From contig NZ_JAGSPD010000004.1 of assembly GCF_019203985.1 (NCBI RefSeq), forward strand, positions 1-64,000: DNA of 64,000 nucleotides, read 5' to 3'. The notes under the pieces were generated by a model, which was given only the letters and a program-made list of their open reading frames with translations, did no database searches and was not told the DNA's origin. The DNA comes from Winogradskyella luteola (GTDB taxonomy: Bacteria; Bacteroidota; Bacteroidia; Flavobacteriales; Flavobacteriaceae). The position numbers and the translations under genes are program-made. The stretch's first letter is position 1. Each line of letters begins with the position of its first letter. This document shows positions 53,616 to 64,000 of the stretch, one piece after another.

Positions 53616-53623
53616 CAAAGATA
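53616..53623 (-). promoter_or_regulatory. -7 box TATCTTTG of the cold-shock gene
   Basis: Exact TAnnTTTG match on the minus strand, 25 bp before the ATG; the stretch after it is AT-rich. The gap upstream to 53766 holds no ORF. Confidence 0.6.
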
Positions 53624-53766
53624 TAATATATATTAACGCTAATGTTAATAAATCGTTTTATTTTAAATTATTGAAAATTAATAAGTTAAAATTCATCTAT
53701 GGTATTGAATGAGAAGTACTGTTAACAAAGGGCTGACTCCCTTTTTTTAGAAACTTTGAGAGAACA

Positions 53767-54054
53767 TTATATCTTATTTTGCTTTTGGTTCTCTCTCATT
53801 TTATCCAGATTTTCTTTAGTGATCATGTAATCTTTTACGTCTTTATCTTTCCATCTGTAGTAAGAAAATAGAGGAAAGACAATTAAAAATAAACCTAAAA
53901 CACCAAAACCAACAAGTTTTTTGGCATATTCAACATCTAAAATTAAACCACAAATAATACTTCCTAATGAGGTAATAAACGCTATAAGTGTTATGATGTG
54001 TATGGGTTTCAAGGTGTATGTGTTAATTGTGAGCCACCTGACAGTTAATGCCAA
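53767..54054 (-). CDS. small membrane protein, 95 aa
   Basis: Two hydrophobic segments (about residues 18-38 and 46-66) and a charged C-terminal tail (KENLDKMRENQKQNK). It begins 1 bp after the chloride-channel gene stop on the same strand, so it is probably translated with it and might be an accessory subunit. No family recognised. Confidence 0.6.
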   Translation of the reverse strand: MALTVRWLTINTYTLKPIHIITLIAFITSLGSIICGLILDVEYAKKLVGFGVLGLFLIVFPLFSYYRWKDKDVKDYMITKENLDKMRENQKQNKI

Positions 54055-54055
54055 T

Positions 54056-55837
54056 TTAAGACGTAAAATTAATCAATTCGCGACGGTAAGCCGTTAATAG
54101 TTTTGATTTTGATACAAAGCCGTAATATTTATGGTCTTTTATAACAGGTAAATTCCAAGCTTTTGAAGTATGGAATTTCTTCATCACTTTTTCCATAGAA
54201 TCATGTTCATAATAAATCACTTCGGGTGGTTTTTGCATAAAGGTTTCAACAGTTGTTGAATTGTATAAACTTTGATCAAACATTACAGAACGAATATTGT
54301 CTAGCAAAATGATGCCTATAAAATTTTGCTTATCATCAGTAACAGGAAATAGATTTCTATTGGATTTTGAAACTCCATTTTTAAGCATTTCCCCTAGGGT
54401 CATTTCGGGGTGCAACTCTACAAAATTTTGCTCTATGACAGTATCTAGTTTCATTAATGTTAATACACTTTTATCTTTATTTTGGGTTAAAAGCGCACCT
54501 TTTTCAATGAGTTCTTTGGTGTAGATTGTATGATCTAGTCCGTTTTTATTAATAATGAAAGACATTGAAGCTGTAATCATTAAGGGAACAAACAATTCAT
54601 AACCGCCTGTAATTTCAGCAATTAAGAAAATTGCAGTCAAAGGTGCATGAAGTACACCAGCAATAAGACCAGCCATTCCGATCAATGTAAAGTTAGCTTC
54701 TGAAACCGAAAAGCCCAAGCCACAATTATTAATAACTTTCGCAACGACATTTCCTAAAGCGCTTCCCATGACTAATGTGGGGATGATGATTCCACCAGTT
54801 CCGCCTGCGGCAAAAGTAGTGGTCATGGCTATGGCTTTAAAAACTGTAATACCAAACAACAAAGCTATAACGACCCAGATATTATCTAAATGTGCATCAA
54901 ACGGCGTTTTTCCTAAAGCTTCAATATCATTGCCAAGCATAAGATTGTTGATAAAACCAAAGCCTTCACCATAGAGAGGTGGAATAAAAAAGAGCATAAT
55001 ACCTATAGCTAAACCACCAATGATAAGCTTATGCTTTGAAGATTTAAACCGATTAAAAAATGAGGTAATTCCAAAATATATTTTTGAAAAATAAATTGAT
55101 GCCACGCCAGTTCCGATACCCAAAAGGATATAGAACAAAGTGTCTTTAATGGCAAATTTGTCCGTAACATTAAAATCGAAAAGCACACTATCCCCCAAGA
55201 AAAAGTAAGAGGTTATTACAGATGAAACAGACGCTATTAAAAGTGGCAATAACGATGCAAACGTGAGATCTAGACTAAAAACTTCAATGGCGAAGATGAT
55301 AGCTGCAATGGGTGATTTAAAAATTGAAGCGATAGCTCCTGCCGCTGCACAAGCAATCAATAAACTTCTGGTTTTACGATCTATGTGCAATACCCTACTA
55401 AAGTTAGAACTCAAAGCTGAAGCAGACGCAATTGCGGGACCTAACAGTCCTACAGAGCCACCAAAGCCAACGGTCAGTGGTGCGGTAATTAGTGGTAAAT
55501 AAATATTGCGTTTACTGATAACACCATCACGTTTAGATAATGCATATAAAATTGAAGGAATGGCATGCTCGCTAGGTTGTTTCGAAATATATTTTACAAA
55601 TAAATAGACCAAAAACAATCCTATGATCGGTAAAATAAAATAGATGCTGTTTTCAGAGAGAATAATACCTTCTTCAAAAATAGTTTCAATAGCAAAAGTA
55701 ATATTCTTAATAAACACAGATATTAAACCAGCCAATAACCCAATGACTAAACTTAATAAAAACACAAAGTTTTTTTCAGAGATATGTTTATATCTCCAGA
55801 TGAGTAAACGCTTAAAAAAGTTGGTTTTTGTTGGCAT
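54056..55837 (-). CDS. ClC-type chloride channel/antiporter with CBS domains, 593 aa
   Basis: The selectivity-filter segments GGSVGLLGPAIA and AAGGTGGIIIPTLVMG and about ten membrane helices identify a ClC protein. Two CBS domains occupy about residues 450-590 (LHPEMTLGEMLKNGVSKSNR; then PPEVIYYEHDSMEKVMKKFH). The protein moves chloride or another anion, perhaps in exchange for protons. The gating-type glutamate cannot be assigned with certainty. Confidence 0.9.
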   Translation of the reverse strand: MPTKTNFFKRLLIWRYKHISEKNFVFLLSLVIGLLAGLISVFIKNITFAIETIFEEGIILSENSIYFILPIIGLFLVYLFVKYISKQPSEHAIPSILYALSKRDGVISKRNIYLPLITAPLTVGFGGSVGLLGPAIASASALSSNFSRVLHIDRKTRSLLIACAAAGAIASIFKSPIAAIIFAIEVFSLDLTFASLLPLLIASVSSVITSYFFLGDSVLFDFNVTDKFAIKDTLFYILLGIGTGVASIYFSKIYFGITSFFNRFKSSKHKLIIGGLAIGIMLFFIPPLYGEGFGFINNLMLGNDIEALGKTPFDAHLDNIWVVIALLFGITVFKAIAMTTTFAAGGTGGIIIPTLVMGSALGNVVAKVINNCGLGFSVSEANFTLIGMAGLIAGVLHAPLTAIFLIAEITGGYELFVPLMITASMSFIINKNGLDHTIYTKELIEKGALLTQNKDKSVLTLMKLDTVIEQNFVELHPEMTLGEMLKNGVSKSNRNLFPVTDDKQNFIGIILLDNIRSVMFDQSLYNSTTVETFMQKPPEVIYYEHDSMEKVMKKFHTSKAWNLPVIKDHKYYGFVSKSKLLTAYRRELINFTS

Positions 55838-55879
55838 AACACAGATCTGCTAGGTTTTAAAAACCTAATAGGTCTAAAG

Positions 55880-57634
55880 TTAAGACTTTAAATTCAACTT
55901 TAAATTTAATTCTTCAAGTTGTTCCTTATCAATTGGTGCGGGTGCATCAATCATTACATCGCGACCTGAGTTGTTTTTAGGAAAGGCGATAAAGTCTCTA
56001 ATGGTTTCTTGTCCTCCTAAAATGGCAACTAATCTATCTAATCCAAAAGCAATACCTCCATGTGGTGGCGCACCATATTCAAAGGCATCCATTAAGAATC
56101 CAAATTGTGCTCTGGCTTCTTCGTCTGAAAAACCTAAGTGTTTCAACATAATGGCTTGTGTCGCCTTATCGTGAATACGAATAGAACCACCACCGATTTC
56201 GTTTCCATTTAAAACTAAATCGTAAGCATTGGCTTTTACTTCACATGGTTTGGTATCTAATAGTTCTAGTTGTCCAGGTTTTGGCGATGTAAATGGGTGA
56301 TGCATGGCATGGTAGCGCTCTGTCTCTTCATCCCATTCCAATAATGGAAAGTCCATTACCCAAAGTGGTGCAAATTCATCTGGATTGCGTAAACCTAAAC
56401 GCTCTGCCAACTCCATACGTAACGCACTCAGCTGTGCTCTTACTTTACTGGTTTCGCCAGAAAGCACACAGATTAAATCTCCTGCTTTTGCTCCTGTTAC
56501 TTCTGCCCATTTTGCTAAATCGTCTTGATTGTAGAATTTGTCAACAGAAGATTTATAAGAACCATCGTCATTACAGCGGCAATAAACCATACCCAAAGCT
56601 CCAACTTGTGGGCGTTTTACCCAGTCGATGAGTTTGTCAATGTCTTTTCTTGTATAAGAATTTCCGCCTGGTACTGCGATACCGACAACTAATTCAGCAG
56701 AATTAAATACATTAAAATCTTTGTGTTGTGCTACAGCATTTAATTCACCGAACTCCATTCCAAAACGAATGTCTGGTTTGTCATTTCCGTATAAACGCAT
56801 CGCGTCATCGTAAAGCAGTCGCGGAAATTTCTCTACGTCAACACCATTGATTTCTTTTAATAAATGGCGCGTTAGACCTTCAAATGTGTTTAAGATATCT
56901 TCTTGCTCTACAAATGCCATTTCGCAATCTATTTGCGTGAACTCAGGCTGTCTGTCTGCACGTAAATCTTCGTCTCTAAAACACTTTACTATTTGAAAGT
57001 ATTTGTCCATGCCACCAACCATAAGTAACTGTTTAAAAGTTTGTGGTGACTGTGGGAGTGCGTAAAATTGACCTTCGTTCATGCGGGAAGGCACAACAAA
57101 GTCACGAGCACCTTCTGGTGTAGATTTTATTAAGTAAGGTGTTTCGACTTCTATAAAACCATTGTTAGATAAATAATTTCTAACGGCCTGGGCTACTTTA
57201 TGTCTAAAGATTAGATTTCCTTTTACAGGATTGCGACGAATATCCAAATAGCGATACTTCATACGTAAATCATCACCGCCATCGGTTTGGTCTTCTATGG
57301 TAAAAGGAGGAACAATAGAACTATTGAGAACCGTTAATTCTGATACTAAAACCTCAATGTCACCTGTTGGGATATTAGGATTTTTAGAAGCACGTTCCTG
57401 TACTTTACCCTTAACCTGAATCACAAATTCTCGACCCAGTCTTTGGGCTTGCTCCATTAAGTCTTTTGAAGTTTGATCTTCATCAAAATAGAGTTGCGTA
57501 ATACCATAGCGGTCGCGTACATCTACATACACCATAAATCCTTTATCCCTAACACCTTGTACCCAACCTGCAAGTGTAACTTCTGTATTGTTGTGTGTAG
57601 TTCTTAACTCCCCACAATTATGACTTCTATACAT
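55880..57634 (-). CDS. aspS: aspartyl-tRNA synthetase, 584 aa
   Basis: Class II enzyme charging tRNA-Asp. N-terminal OB-fold anticodon domain ([20 protein letters not shown]), motif 2 ([20 protein letters not shown]), bacterial GAD-like insertion, and motif 3 ([13 protein letters not shown]). Length is as expected for the bacterial type. Confidence 0.96.
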   Translation of the reverse strand: MYRSHNCGELRTTHNNTEVTLAGWVQGVRDKGFMVYVDVRDRYGITQLYFDEDQTSKDLMEQAQRLGREFVIQVKGKVQERASKNPNIPTGDIEVLVSELTVLNSSIVPPFTIEDQTDGGDDLRMKYRYLDIRRNPVKGNLIFRHKVAQAVRNYLSNNGFIEVETPYLIKSTPEGARDFVVPSRMNEGQFYALPQSPQTFKQLLMVGGMDKYFQIVKCFRDEDLRADRQPEFTQIDCEMAFVEQEDILNTFEGLTRHLLKEINGVDVEKFPRLLYDDAMRLYGNDKPDIRFGMEFGELNAVAQHKDFNVFNSAELVVGIAVPGGNSYTRKDIDKLIDWVKRPQVGALGMVYCRCNDDGSYKSSVDKFYNQDDLAKWAEVTGAKAGDLICVLSGETSKVRAQLSALRMELAERLGLRNPDEFAPLWVMDFPLLEWDEETERYHAMHHPFTSPKPGQLELLDTKPCEVKANAYDLVLNGNEIGGGSIRIHDKATQAIMLKHLGFSDEEARAQFGFLMDAFEYGAPPHGGIAFGLDRLVAILGGQETIRDFIAFPKNNSGRDVMIDAPAPIDKEQLEELNLKLNLKS

Positions 57635-57682
57635 ATTGAAATTTTAATCGTGCAAATTTAATCAACTTATAGGATAATTAAA

Positions 57683-57710
57683 TAAAAAGCCTCAACAATT
57701 GTTGAGGCCT
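57683..57710 (-). terminator. terminator of the RND efflux operon
   Basis: GCCTCAACAATTGTTGAGGC (57689-57708) is a perfect 20-bp palindrome, followed on the minus strand by TTTTTATTT. It lies 64 bp after the pump gene's stop. Confidence 0.85.
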
Positions 57711-57771
57711 TCCGCTATTAATCAAACCTTGTAAGCTTGAGGTTTATGTTCTTGTTTGGTTTTAATTTGTA

Positions 57772-60700
57772 TCACTTATCCATATTCAATACTTCTTGCG
57801 GTACTAATCTTTCGGGCACAATGTCTTCTGGAATGATATCTGAGCCACCAAATTTAGATTTTAGCCACATTTTTAATGAAGTTGATAAATAGAATAAAAC
57901 GGGTACTACAATTAAGGTTAAGAATGTTGCTATAAATAGACCATAGATAACAGTCCAAGCCAGTGGTCCCCAAAAAATTACGTTGTCCCCTCCAAAATAG
58001 ATATTGGGATCGAACTCGCTAAAAAGCGTAAAGAAATTAATGTTAAGACCAATAGCCAAAGGGATTAGGCCAAGTATTGTCGTTATAGCTGTGAGCAATA
58101 CAGGTCTTAAACGTGCCTTACCAGCTTTAATAATTTGTTTCAATAACTCGTCTTTAGGTAGGTATTCGGATATATCTAAATCTAACTGATTTTTTCTCCT
58201 ATCAATCAATAGTTGGGCATAATCAAGTAAAACCACACCGTTGTTAACCACAATACCAGCAAGCGATATAATACCCATCATGGTCATTAAAATAACAAAG
58301 GAATCACCAGTTATGACAATACCACCAAATACACCGATTAAACTCAAGAAAATTGCAATCATGATAATGGCTGGCTTCGAAACTGAGTTGAACTGGAAAA
58401 TCAATATGAAAAAGATTAAACCTAAACCTGTAAAGAAAGCGCCCATTAGGAATGCCATTTCCTTCTCTTGTTCTTCAATCTGGCCTGTATAATCTATTTT
58501 TACAGTAGAAGGTAAGTCATTAAAATTTTTCATTTCATTTTGAATCTGACTTACAACGGCACCAGCGTCTGTATAGCCAGGAGCTAAAGCAGAGTAAACC
58601 GTCACAACACGCTTAGTATCTTTGTGCTTAATGGCACTAAATCCTGAATTATTGTTTTGTTTGGCTACAGTAGATACAGGTATTTCCTTTACCTGACCAG
58701 AAGCCATATCTCTAAACACAATATTCTGATTGAAAAGCGCACTTGTGTTGTACCTTAAATCTTCGTTAAAGCGCACATAGATATCATAGTCATCACCATC
58801 TTCTTTATATATACCAGCTTTTGCACCAAATAATGAATTACGCAATTGCTGACCAACTTGTCCTGTACTTACCCCAAGCTCACCTGCTTTTTCTCTATCC
58901 ACAAGAACTTGCATACCTGGTTTATCCTTGTTTACATCGATTTTAAGCTCATCAATTGCTGAGATGTTTTTTGAATTGATAAATTCGCGCATACGTTCTG
59001 CAACAGCAATGAGTTCGTCGTAGTCATTACCTTCTAATTCAATGTTTACAGGTGGGCCAGCTGGTGGTCCGTTAGCATCTTTTTCAACAGATATTAAGAC
59101 ACCTGGGTAGATGCCTGCAAGTGCTTCCTGTACTTTTTTACGTAACACTTCACTATCTTTTCCTTTACGGAATTTGTACTCACGCATAGAAGCCGTAATC
59201 TTACCTTTATGTGGCATTTCAGCAGCAGAGCCGCCATCGGTTTGAGGGTTTCCTGCACCTTCACCGACTTGTGACACTGCACTTTCTACCAAGAAATTTT
59301 CACCATCGGCGATGTACTCTTCGTCATAAAGAATACCGTACACCTTGGCTTCAATTTCCTTGGTGATCTTATTTGTCTTGGCAATATCTGTTCCTTCAGG
59401 ATATTCTATATATACAATAATCTGATTAGGTTTGTTATCTGGAAAAAATTCAATTTTTGTTCGTTGGCTTGCAACAGAGGCTCCAAAACTTCCGAAGGCC
59501 AAAAAGAAAAGAATAAGACTTCCAAAGGCAATCAATTGAGGTTTCCAACCTTTAAAGGCTCCTGTGAGTGTGCGTTCATAGAAGTTTTCTAAGCGGACCA
59601 AGGTTTTTGTCTGGAATCTATTTGCAGCCTTTCTAAGTATTAAACGGTATATCCAAAGTAATATAGCTGTTACGATCATTAAGGTTCCCAAACCTCGGTA
59701 GGCTCCACCAAATATCATAATGATTAGACCAATACCTCCTAAAATTGCTGATATGGCAATGATATTTTTTAGAGGCATGTCTTTATCCTCGGTGGTCATA
59801 AATTGAGACACTAAAACTGAATTAAAAAAGATGGCCACTAATAAGGATGACCCTAATACGACAGAAAGTGTTATAGGGAAATAGACCATAAACTGTCCCA
59901 TCAACCCAGGCCATAAGCCTAGAGGAATAAATGCAGCAACAGTTGTAGCCGTAGAAATAATAATGGGGAAGGCGATTTCGCCAATACCTTTTTTGGCAGC
60001 TTCAACACGGGATAGACCCTCTTGCTCCATAAGTCGATATACATTTTCGACAACTACAATACCATTATCAACCAGCATTCCCAGACCCATAATTAGACCA
60101 AAAAGAATCATGGTATTCATAGTGTAACCTAATGCATCTAAAATCATTAAGGACATAAACATGGACATTGGGATTGCAAACCCTACAAACAATGCATTTT
60201 TAAATCCTAGAAAGAACATTAGAACTGTTACTACCAGTATAATACCAAAGATGATATTGTTTACTAAGTCATCCACTTGACCTATGGTTTTAGAAGATTG
60301 ATCGTTGGTAGTAGTTACCCTTAAGTTTGTAGGCAATACATTAGCTTTTGCGTCTGCTACAATTTTTTCGATCTTTTCTGCCGCGGCGACCATGTTTTTA
60401 CCCGAACGCTTTTTAACATCGAGCATTACCACGGCATCACTTTTACTACTTTCAGGAAGATACTCACGTGCGTAAGTCGTCTTATCCTTTGGTCTAAAAG
60501 AAATGGTGGCAATATCCTTTAAATAAATTGGGTTATTGTTTTCAGATTTTACAACGAAGTTTTCTAAATCTTCAGGTCTGTCGATTTCGCCTATGATTCG
60601 TATGGTTCTTCTTTGTCCACTTGTAATGAAGTTACCAGCTGACATGGTCATATTACCATTGCCAATTGCTCCAGTAATATCATCAAAACTTACTTTAGAA

Positions 60701-61338
60701 GCCATCATTTTATAGACATCTACAGCAACCTCTACTTCTTTTTCTTGAGCTCCTCTAATATCAACTTGCTTTATTTCAGGCAAATCTTCAATTTCATCTT
60801 CGAGGTATTCACCAAATTCTTTTAATCGTTCTACAGTATAATCTCCTGAGATATTAATATTAAGAATTGGCATTTCTTCAGAGAGACTCAATTCAAAAAC
60901 ATTAGGCTCTACTTTAGCACCATTGAATGTTGGCCAGTCTTCGCTTGAGGTTTCAGAATCAATTTCGTCTTTCACTTTTTGCTTTGCGGCATCAACAGAA
61001 ATGTCTTCGTCAAACTCTACAATCACCATAGAATAGTCTTCTTGGGATGTAGAAGTGATTTCAACAACATTGCTAACGTTCTTAAGCTTGTCTTCTAAAG
61101 GGTCAGTAATTAGCTTTTCAATATCTTCGGCAGTGTTTCCTGGGAAAAGGGAGCTAATATAGATTTTAGTCTCTCTAATCTCTGGAAAGCTTTCTCGTGG
61201 CATACTAAAATAGGCAGAACCTCCTAAAAATAGTATTAAGACAATTGCCACATACATCGTGGTTTTATTGTTAATTGCCCAAGATGATAAGCCAAATTCC
61301 TTATCGACTTTTTTCTTTTGTTTCTTTTTGTTAGTCAT
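57772..61338 (-). CDS. RND efflux transporter permease, 1188 aa
   Basis: An AcrB/MMPL-type pump of the hydrophobe/amphiphile class with 12 transmembrane helices and two large periplasmic loops. The IV(V)VDNGIVVVENVYRLME block in TM4 and the second-half equivalents are seen. The insertion of extra sequence (about residues 530-590 with added hydrophobic stretches) makes it longer than the usual 1030-1050 residues. It works with the adaptor and TolC-like genes upstream in the same operon. Substrates unknown. Confidence 0.93.
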   Translation of the reverse strand: MTNKKKQKKKVDKEFGLSSWAINNKTTMYVAIVLILFLGGSAYFSMPRESFPEIRETKIYISSLFPGNTAEDIEKLITDPLEDKLKNVSNVVEITSTSQEDYSMVIVEFDEDISVDAAKQKVKDEIDSETSSEDWPTFNGAKVEPNVFELSLSEEMPILNINISGDYTVERLKEFGEYLEDEIEDLPEIKQVDIRGAQEKEVEVAVDVYKMMASKVSFDDITGAIGNGNMTMSAGNFITSGQRRTIRIIGEIDRPEDLENFVVKSENNNPIYLKDIATISFRPKDKTTYAREYLPESSKSDAVVMLDVKKRSGKNMVAAAEKIEKIVADAKANVLPTNLRVTTTNDQSSKTIGQVDDLVNNIIFGIILVVTVLMFFLGFKNALFVGFAIPMSMFMSLMILDALGYTMNTMILFGLIMGLGMLVDNGIVVVENVYRLMEQEGLSRVEAAKKGIGEIAFPIIISTATTVAAFIPLGLWPGLMGQFMVYFPITLSVVLGSSLLVAIFFNSVLVSQFMTTEDKDMPLKNIIAISAILGGIGLIIMIFGGAYRGLGTLMIVTAILLWIYRLILRKAANRFQTKTLVRLENFYERTLTGAFKGWKPQLIAFGSLILFFLAFGSFGASVASQRTKIEFFPDNKPNQIIVYIEYPEGTDIAKTNKITKEIEAKVYGILYDEEYIADGENFLVESAVSQVGEGAGNPQTDGGSAAEMPHKGKITASMREYKFRKGKDSEVLRKKVQEALAGIYPGVLISVEKDANGPPAGPPVNIELEGNDYDELIAVAERMREFINSKNISAIDELKIDVNKDKPGMQVLVDREKAGELGVSTGQVGQQLRNSLFGAKAGIYKEDGDDYDIYVRFNEDLRYNTSALFNQNIVFRDMASGQVKEIPVSTVAKQNNNSGFSAIKHKDTKRVVTVYSALAPGYTDAGAVVSQIQNEMKNFNDLPSTVKIDYTGQIEEQEKEMAFLMGAFFTGLGLIFFILIFQFNSVSKPAIIMIAIFLSLIGVFGGIVITGDSFVILMTMMGIISLAGIVVNNGVVLLDYAQLLIDRRKNQLDLDISEYLPKDELLKQIIKAGKARLRPVLLTAITTILGLIPLAIGLNINFFTLFSEFDPNIYFGGDNVIFWGPLAWTVIYGLFIATFLTLIVVPVLFYLSTSLKMWLKSKFGGSDIIPEDIVPERLVPQEVLNMDK

Positions 61339-61502
61339 TGATTGCTAGTTTTATAAGTTTAATGTTTAGAAATTTAGCAGCTCTTAAACATTACTTTATC
61401 TTTTATTTTAATTGAGATATAACCTATCTGTCACAGCTGATATTTTGCTTATGGCATCTCTTTATATTCATCTAATCTTCTTTTGCTAAAGTTTGAAGAT
61501 TG

Positions 61503-62666
61503 CTAACTAATAACCTTAACCGTTTGCCCATCCTTAACACTGCGTGCTCCTTCTTGTATAACCTCTGCATTTTCTTCTAAGCCAGATAATACCTCGATTT
61601 CGTCCCCTTGTGTTTTGCCGGTTTGTATAATAACTTGTTTTGCCGTTGCCTTGTCTTTATTTTTATCGGCAAGCACATAAATGTATTGCTCACCCTCAGC
61701 ATTTTCTGAGATGATACTCTGAGGAATTAGAATTGCCTTTTTGTTGGTATAATCATTGATTTTTAGTCGAGCCGTTAGATTTGGTTTAATGGATCCGTCT
61801 TTATTGGGCACAGCTATTTCTACATCGAATGTTCTGTTGGCAGGATTGATAAAGTTACCTGTCTGTCTTACTTCTGAAGTTAATGTCTTGCCTAAAACAG
61901 GAAACATCACTTCCACTTTTTTACCGTTGGTTATACTTGTGATGTAGCTTTCTGGGACATCTGTTTTTATGTACATGTCCTTTAGGTTTACCAAACGCAT
62001 TAATTGTGTTTGTCCTGGGGCCGCAACATTACCTTGTTCTGTGATAATATCGTCTATAACACCAGAAAACGGTGCTCTAACGTTATTTTTAGCCAACTGT
62101 TCATTGATTTGAGCGATGCTTTTTTGTAGACCTTCATACTGGGATTTTGTTTGAAGATACTGAATTTCGCTACCTATTTTTTGATCCCAAAGACGTTTTT
62201 GGCGCTCAAAAGTTGTTTTCGCCAGATTGGCTTGTACTTCTAGTTGTGCTTTTTGTTGGCTCAGTCCACCATCATCAATAGAAGCTAATAACTGTCCTTT
62301 ACTTACTCTTTGCCCTTCCTTTACATGTACACGTGTAATAATACCACCTACTTCTGGTGTCACTACAATATTCTGTTTAGTTTCAACACTTCCTTGTAAT
62401 TCTAGGTAATGCTTAAATTCTTCAACCTTTGCATTAAAAGTAGTAATGAGCGGTACATTTCTATCAGGGTTTATACTCTGAAGTTTTTCATCTAATTCTT
62501 TAATTTGAACGGCCAAGGCTTGCTGCTCATCAACCAATTCATCTTTCTTTTTTTGAATGGCTACGGCATCATCTGATGCAATGAGTTCTTCTACAGACTT
62601 TCCTTTTTCGCCCGAACATGCAGCTAAAAGTGATGTTAAAATGATTAAACTATATATTTTTTTCAT
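61503..62666 (-). CDS. RND efflux periplasmic adaptor lipoprotein, 387 aa
   Basis: A lipobox (LLAACSG, C17), coiled-coil hairpin (about 40-80 and 150-200), lipoyl/barrel-sandwich domain (QGSVETKQNIVVTPEVGGII, then NNVRAPFSGVIDDII) and beta-barrel region. It joins the pump to the outer-membrane channel. Follows the TolC-like gene by 10 bp. Confidence 0.92.
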   Translation of the reverse strand: MKKIYSLIILTSLLAACSGEKGKSVEELIASDDAVAIQKKKDELVDEQQALAVQIKELDEKLQSINPDRNVPLITTFNAKVEEFKHYLELQGSVETKQNIVVTPEVGGIITRVHVKEGQRVSKGQLLASIDDGGLSQQKAQLEVQANLAKTTFERQKRLWDQKIGSEIQYLQTKSQYEGLQKSIAQINEQLAKNNVRAPFSGVIDDIITEQGNVAAPGQTQLMRLVNLKDMYIKTDVPESYITSITNGKKVEVMFPVLGKTLTSEVRQTGNFINPANRTFDVEIAVPNKDGSIKPNLTARLKINDYTNKKAILIPQSIISENAEGEQYIYVLADKNKDKATAKQVIIQTGKTQGDEIEVLSGLEENAEVIQEGARSVKDGQTVKVIS

Positions 62667-62676
62667 GATGATAATT

Positions 62677-64000
62677 TTAAAAGTTGGTAGTATTGTTAGT
62701 GATGGTTTCTAATTCTGCTTTATTGTTTATAACATCTAACATGGCTTGCAATAATTCTTGTTGTGCAGTGTATAGTTGAGTTTGTGCCTGTCTTAATTCA
62801 AAACTAGAACCGATACCCTCAAAGAATTTGGTTTGATTTTTAGATTCTATACGCTCAGCAAGTGCCAGGTTTTGCTTTTTGTTGTTGTAATCTTCTGTTG
62901 CAAACCTGTAGTTGCTCTTAGCGGTTTCAATTTGAAGTTTAAGCATTTGCTCAGTTTCCGTTAGATCATCTTTCGATTTTTCAAGATTTATTTTGGCACG
63001 TTGTGTTGCTGCACTTCTTCCGCCAGAACTAAAGATGGGAATGTCTAAGTTAAAACCAAATGCAGAGAAACCTGCCCAACTTTGGTCACGATCTAAAAAA
63101 GTGAACTCATCGCTAAAACCCAAATATCCACCATTAATAAATGCACTTAGTCTTGGCAATGCCTTACTCTTTTCTAGCTTTAATAAAAGTTCTTTAGAGG
63201 TTTTATCGTTTTCAGCTATTTTATAATCAATGGTATTGGTAACGTCATTTTTAAGTTCTAGAACTTCTAGAGAGATGTTTTTCTCTGTGAGCTGCTCTAA
63301 ATCTTCAGTTAAAGTAACATTGGTTTTATAATCTATGCCAAGTGTTATGTTAAACATCTGGTAAGCAATTTCCCTTAAACGTTCGGCATTGTTTAAACTG
63401 CTTTGCACATTGGAAAGTGTTATTTGCAGTTGCTCTACACTCTCTTCCTCTTCCAATCCATTTTCATAAATCTTAGTGGTCTCGTTGAGGGTTTTTTCTA
63501 AAACCGCAATATTTTTCTCGAAGATGGTTACACTTTCTTCCGATAGCAGAACATTACCATAAGCGTTGATTACAGCTTTTCGGACTTCTAAATCTGTTTT
63601 TTCCTTAGCATTTTTCGAAATTTCCAAGAAAACCTTGGCAGATTGTAAACCTACAAGATAAGAGCCATCAAAAAGTAATTGATTTAAGGTTGCAGTGGCA
63701 TTGACATTCTGTTTTGTTCCAAAAATTACTTCTGCAAACTCGCCAGGTTCTCCACCAAAAAACTCAGCAGGAACAACAGAAACTTGTTGCTTTAAGAAGT
63801 TTTGATAGTTAATATTAGCATCAATTTGTGGTAAACCTGTAGCTGTAGTTTCCCATTTTTGCTTTTTTGCTGCTTCAATATCTCGAGCTGCATTTTTAGC
63901 GTTTCGGTTATTTTCTAAAGCGTAATCTATAGCTTCTTGTAATGTAAAGCTGGTAGGTATGTCTTGGGCAAAGCCAAAACTAAAACACACTAGAAAAATG
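62677..64000 (-). CDS. TolC family outer-membrane efflux protein, 5' end beyond the window
   Basis: The frame reads through to the window edge: a GTG at 63990 is not a convincing start because the residues before it (FLVCFSFGFAQ) are the rest of a signal peptide, so the true ATG lies outside. Long amphipathic helices in two repeats (SLVGLQSAKVFLEISK-type; then KLQIETAKSNYRFATEDYNN) are typical of TolC. First gene of the tripartite efflux operon. Confidence 0.88.
   Translation of the reverse strand, partial: IFLVCFSFGFAQDIPTSFTLQEAIDYALENNRNAKNAARDIEAAKKQKWETTATGLPQIDANINYQNFLKQQVSVVPAEFFGGEPGEFAEVIFGTKQNVNATATLNQLLFDGSYLVGLQSAKVFLEISKNAKEKTDLEVRKAVINAYGNVLLSEESVTIFEKNIAVLEKTLNETTKIYENGLEEEESVEQLQITLSNVQSSLNNAERLREIAYQMFNITLGIDYKTNVTLTEDLEQLTEKNISLEVLELKNDVTNTIDYKIAENDKTSKELLLKLEKSKALPRLSAFINGGYLGFSDEFTFLDRDQSWAGFSAFGFNLDIPIFSSGGRSAATQRAKINLEKSKDDLTETEQMLKLQIETAKSNYRFATEDYNNKKQNLALAERIESKNQTKFFEGIGSSFELRQAQTQLYTAQQELLQAMLDVINNKAELETITNNTTNF

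Overview
The window is AT-rich Bacteroidota DNA, most likely from a marine member of the Flavobacteriaceae. Signs are Bacteroidota-type promoters (TTG/TTTG, about 20 bp, then TAnnTTTG), a TonB-dependent receptor paired with a beta-helix lipoprotein, many short MK...-type signal peptides, a PiT transporter with a long C-terminal helical domain, and a gmk-nadD-yicC neighbourhood. No rRNA, tRNA or CRISPR array was seen.

Region 1 (1-11.8 kb) is accessory DNA. A small secreted-protein gene sits inside an 11-bp inverted repeat (39-532). Next comes what reads as a complete IS1595-family transposon of 4802 bp (590-5391), with perfect 26-bp terminal inverted repeats and an 8-bp target duplication (7 of 8 bases match). 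Besides its DDE transposase it carries a DUF3800 protein, a beta-family protein, a sce7726-family PD-(D/E)XK nuclease-like protein, three tiny ORFs and two candidate small RNAs. This looks like a self-mobile, defence-type cargo. It lies just upstream of a short ssb gene. A second, 5'-truncated ssb copy lies at 11560-11736, and the 5.7 kb between the copies holds a PLP decarboxylase, a membrane-anchored CadC-like regulator and two secreted or membrane hydrolases.

Region 2 (11.8-30.7 kb) is mostly metabolic and stress genes arranged around three AraC-type regulators. The first is followed by two transcription units, each preceded by the same 38-bp motif at the same distance from its -7 box. They encode a His/Cys-rich 50-aa peptide and an AhpD-like protein plus a cupredoxin. 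The second regulator is followed by a 21-bp-phased direct repeat in front of a hydrolase-SDR pair. The third is membrane-bound and sits upstream of a large serine hydrolase. Ferritin, PEP carboxylase, a histone-deacetylase-fold enzyme, MetRS and an LD-carboxypeptidase lie between them.

Region 3 (30.8-64 kb) is chromosomal core: YraN, nadD-gmk-yicC, transporters (DMT, NhaP-type, PiT, ClC), a cystathionine gamma-synthase-type enzyme, dgt, dxs, tadA, a cold-shock protein, aspS and an RND efflux operon whose TolC-like gene runs off the right end. Upstream of the PiT gene, the TonB receptor and a small secreted MORN-like gene are xGTTA-type repeats with an 11-bp period, which suggest a shared PhoB/OmpR-type regulon.
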